Shown: positions 7,826-8,927 of the stretch, piece by piece | Numbering within the stretch: position 1 is the stretch's first letter | Layout: each line of letters begins with the position of its first letter | Source of the DNA: JANNSW01 sp031431235 | GTDB lineage: Bacteria; Pseudomonadota; Alphaproteobacteria; Rhizobiales; Hyphomicrobiaceae | Reading direction: 5' to 3' | Length of the DNA: 8,927 nucleotides | Assembly (NCBI GenBank): GCA_031431235.1 | Contig: JANPDA010000187.1 | Coordinates: 1 to 8,927, forward strand | The notes under the pieces: generated by a model | What the model saw: only the letters and a program-made list of their open reading frames with translations | The model's database searches: none | What the model was told of the DNA's origin: nothing | Made by a program: the position numbers and the translations under genes

Positions 7826-7858
7826 CCCGCGCGGGGATGCTCGCGCGGGTTTCTATTT
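7825..7858 (+). terminator. Rho-independent terminator of livK
   Basis: ACCCGCGCG (7825-7833) pairs perfectly with CGCGCGGGT (7842-7850) around an 8-nt loop and is followed by TTTCTATTT. The T-rich tract lies on the plus-strand side only, so it ends livK transcription. It would not properly terminate the convergent dehydrogenase gene, whose stop is about 30 bases away. Confidence 0.85.
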
Positions 7859-7879
7859 GGGCAGCGGATTTCCTGGCGT

Positions 7880-8647
7880 TCAGCGCGGCGCCATCCGGAT
7901 TGCGCCATCGAGGCGGATGACCTCGCCGTTCAGCATCGCATTGCCCACGATGTGGCGCACGAGCTCGGCATACTCGGCCGGCTCGCCCAGGCGCGAGGGA
8001 AACGGCACCTGCTTGCCCAGGCTCGCCTGTGCCTCCTCGGTCAGCCCACGCAGCATCGGCGTGGCGAACAGGCCCGGCGCGATCGTCATCACGCGGATGC
8101 CCAGGCTCGCGAGGTCCCGCGCCATCGGCAGCGTCATGGCGACGATGGCCCCCTTCGATGCCGCGTAGGCGATCTGGCCGATCTGGCCGTCGAAAGCGGC
8201 AACCGATGCGGTGTTGACGATGACGCCACGCTCGCCATCCTTCCCGATCGGCGCGAGTGCTGACATGCCTTCCGCGGCGGCGAGCGCACACAGAAACGAG
8301 CCGGTGAGATTGATGGCGATGGTTTTCTGGAAGAGGGCAGTATCGTGCGGCCCTTTCTTTCCGAGCATGCGTGCCGCCGGGCCGATGCCGGCGCAATTGA
8401 CCAGGATGCGTTCCTGGCCGATGGCCGCGCGGGACGTCTTGAAACCGGCGGTGACGCTCACCGCATCGCTCACATCGACGCGCACGAGCACGCCGCCGAT
8501 CTCGCCCGCGACCTCCCGTCCGCGCACCTCGTCCATGTCGAGGATGGCGACGCGGGCGCCATCGGCAGCGAGCCGGCGCGCAGCCGCCTCGCCCAGGCCA
8601 GAGGCGCCGCCGGTGACGATGGCTGAGATGGTCGAGTCGATCTGCAT
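7880..8647 (-). CDS. Short-chain dehydrogenase, HSD10 / 3-hydroxyacyl-CoA dehydrogenase type 2 group
   Basis: A 255-residue classical SDR. The nucleotide-binding motif is TGGASGLG (12-19). D37 at the end of the second strand (AILD) indicates NAD+ rather than NADP+. NCAG is at 84-87. The catalytic set is N113 (INLTG), S148 (NTASVAAF), Y161 and K165 (YAASK). The pattern GERGVIVNTASVAAFDGQIG, followed by MTLPMARDLA, IAPGLFATPM, VPFPSRLGEP and the C-terminal NGEVIRLDGAIRMAPR, is that of HSD10-like enzymes. These oxidise short-chain and 2-methyl-3-hydroxyacyl-CoA to the 3-keto form, as in isoleucine and branched fatty acid degradation. The S-to-Y spacing of 13 also fits. AGGA lies a few bases before the ATG. 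The gene converges on livK. A role in catabolism of imported branched-chain amino acids is plausible but inferred; a general fatty acid role is the alternative. Confidence 0.93.
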   Translation of the reverse strand: MQIDSTISAIVTGGASGLGEAAARRLAADGARVAILDMDEVRGREVAGEIGGVLVRVDVSDAVSVTAGFKTSRAAIGQERILVNCAGIGPAARMLGKKGPHDTALFQKTIAINLTGSFLCALAAAEGMSALAPIGKDGERGVIVNTASVAAFDGQIGQIAYAASKGAIVAMTLPMARDLASLGIRVMTIAPGLFATPMLRGLTEEAQASLGKQVPFPSRLGEPAEYAELVRHIVGNAMLNGEVIRLDGAIRMAPR

Positions 8648-8668
8648 TTGCTTCCTGGTGTCGAAATG

Positions 8669-8715
8669 GGGAGTAGGGAGTGGGCAGTAGGGAGTAGGTT
8701 GTCCTACTCCCTATT
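8669..8715. repeat. Heptamer tandem repeat forming a palindrome
   Basis: Four degenerate copies of GGGAGTA occur at 8669-8675, 8676-8682 (GGGAGTG), 8683-8689 (GGCAGTA) and 8690-8696, followed by GG. The last part (8686-8698) pairs with 8703-8715 as a 13-bp stem, including one G-T pair, around the loop TTGT. It lies about 22 bases upstream of the dehydrogenase start, in the region expected to hold its promoter or 5' leader. Confidence 0.85.
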
Positions 8716-8749
8716 CCCTCTCGAGAAACACATCTTGGCATCACCCGTC

Positions 8750-8864
8750 ATCCCGGACGCTGTCATGCCGAAGCGCGCCTTCGGCACGCTGTCATGCCGA
8801 AGCGCGCCTTCGGCACGCTGTCACGCCGAAGCGCGCCTTCGGCACGACAGCAGCGATCCGGGAT
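8750..8864. repeat. Outer palindrome enclosing the 29-bp tandem copies
   Basis: The left arm 8750-8762 (ATCCCGGACGCTG) is complementary to 8851-8864 (CAGCGATCCGGGAT), giving 13 pairs with one bulged A at 8856. The three 29-bp repeats fill the space between the arms. The arms match the 'gtcatcccggacgc ... gcgatccgggatcc' intergenic mosaic I associate with Hyphomicrobiales genomes. Confidence 0.85.
8759..8845. repeat. Three tandem 29-bp repeats, each a small hairpin
   Basis: Copies are at 8759-8787, 8788-8816 and 8817-8845. The first two are identical; the third differs by one base (ATGCCG becomes ACGCCG, at 8824). Each contains TGCCGAAG, the loop CGCGC, then CTTCGGCA, an 8-bp stem. The block is exact and contiguous with no spacer, so it is a local tandem amplification and not CRISPR-like. 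Confidence 0.95.
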
Positions 8865-8927
8865 CCTGGCCACGGGCGCAGCATCTGTAACTGAGATCCC
8901 GGATCAAAGCCTTCGGCTTTGTCCGGG
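8855..8927. repeat. Adjacent inverted copy and edge-cut hairpin
   Basis: GATCCGGGATC (8855-8865) has its exact reverse complement GATCCCGGATC at 8895-8905. The second copy is also the left arm of another hairpin: 8898-8911 pairs with 8915-8927 (13 bp, a bulged T at 8904, loop TTC). That hairpin reaches the last base of the window and probably continues beyond it. No coding region is seen here. Confidence 0.8.

Noticed and set aside
8759..8845. CRISPR-like array
   Set aside because: The 29-bp copies are directly contiguous with no unique spacers, and each is a hairpin. No cas-like gene is present.
8648..8890. An 80-codon frame across the right-end repeats
   Set aside because: The translation simply reflects the repeat units and palindromes, and no convincing ribosome site precedes it.

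Overview
The window looks like chromosomal DNA from a high-GC alphaproteobacterium, most likely of the order Hyphomicrobiales. The evidence is the GC-rich third codon positions, a branched-chain amino acid (HAAT-type) ABC transporter operon that also carries a small three-helix membrane protein of the DUF6867 type, and intergenic palindromic mosaics of the 'gtcatcccgga...tccgggatc' kind familiar from that order. No rRNA, tRNA, phage, transposase or CRISPR array is visible.

Layout. (1) At the left edge (1-151, minus) is a short cysteine-motif reading frame that runs off the window and has no visible start. (2) At 199-1512 (minus) is a 437-residue M24-fold (pita-bread) metalloenzyme. It carries the metal and active-site residue pattern of the DMSP lyase DddP rather than that of an ordinary Xaa-Pro aminopeptidase. 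(3) A 359-base divergent intergenic stretch separates it from the transporter. (4) At 1872-6434 (plus) is a tightly packed operon: livH, livM, a 53-codon coupling ORF, livG, livF, a 70-base imperfect palindrome and the DUF6867-type gene. (5) After a 233-base gap with a weak promoter candidate comes livK (6668-7777), the periplasmic binding protein, followed by three consecutive hairpins ending in a rho-independent terminator. (6) Convergent to it (7880-8647, minus) is a short-chain dehydrogenase of the HSD10 / 3-hydroxyacyl-CoA dehydrogenase type 2 group. (7) The right end (8669-8927) has no gene. It holds a heptamer-based palindrome, three tandem 29-bp copies nested inside a larger palindrome, and a further hairpin cut by the window edge.

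How the genes fit together. LivK captures a branched-chain amino acid or similar small zwitterion in the periplasm, LivH and LivM form the channel, and LivG and LivF hydrolyse ATP. The HSD10-like dehydrogenase would suit isoleucine or branched fatty acyl-CoA breakdown. The DddP-like enzyme is the odd partner: either the transporter feeds it an unusual substrate (DMSP-like or a small peptide/amide), or the adjacency is incidental. Core gene identities are secure; substrates are inferred.

No clearly new multi-gene system is visible. The best leads are the DddP-like enzyme beside a HAAT transporter, the coupling ORF bridging livM and livG, the uncharacterised membrane protein inside the operon, and the composite palindromic repeats.
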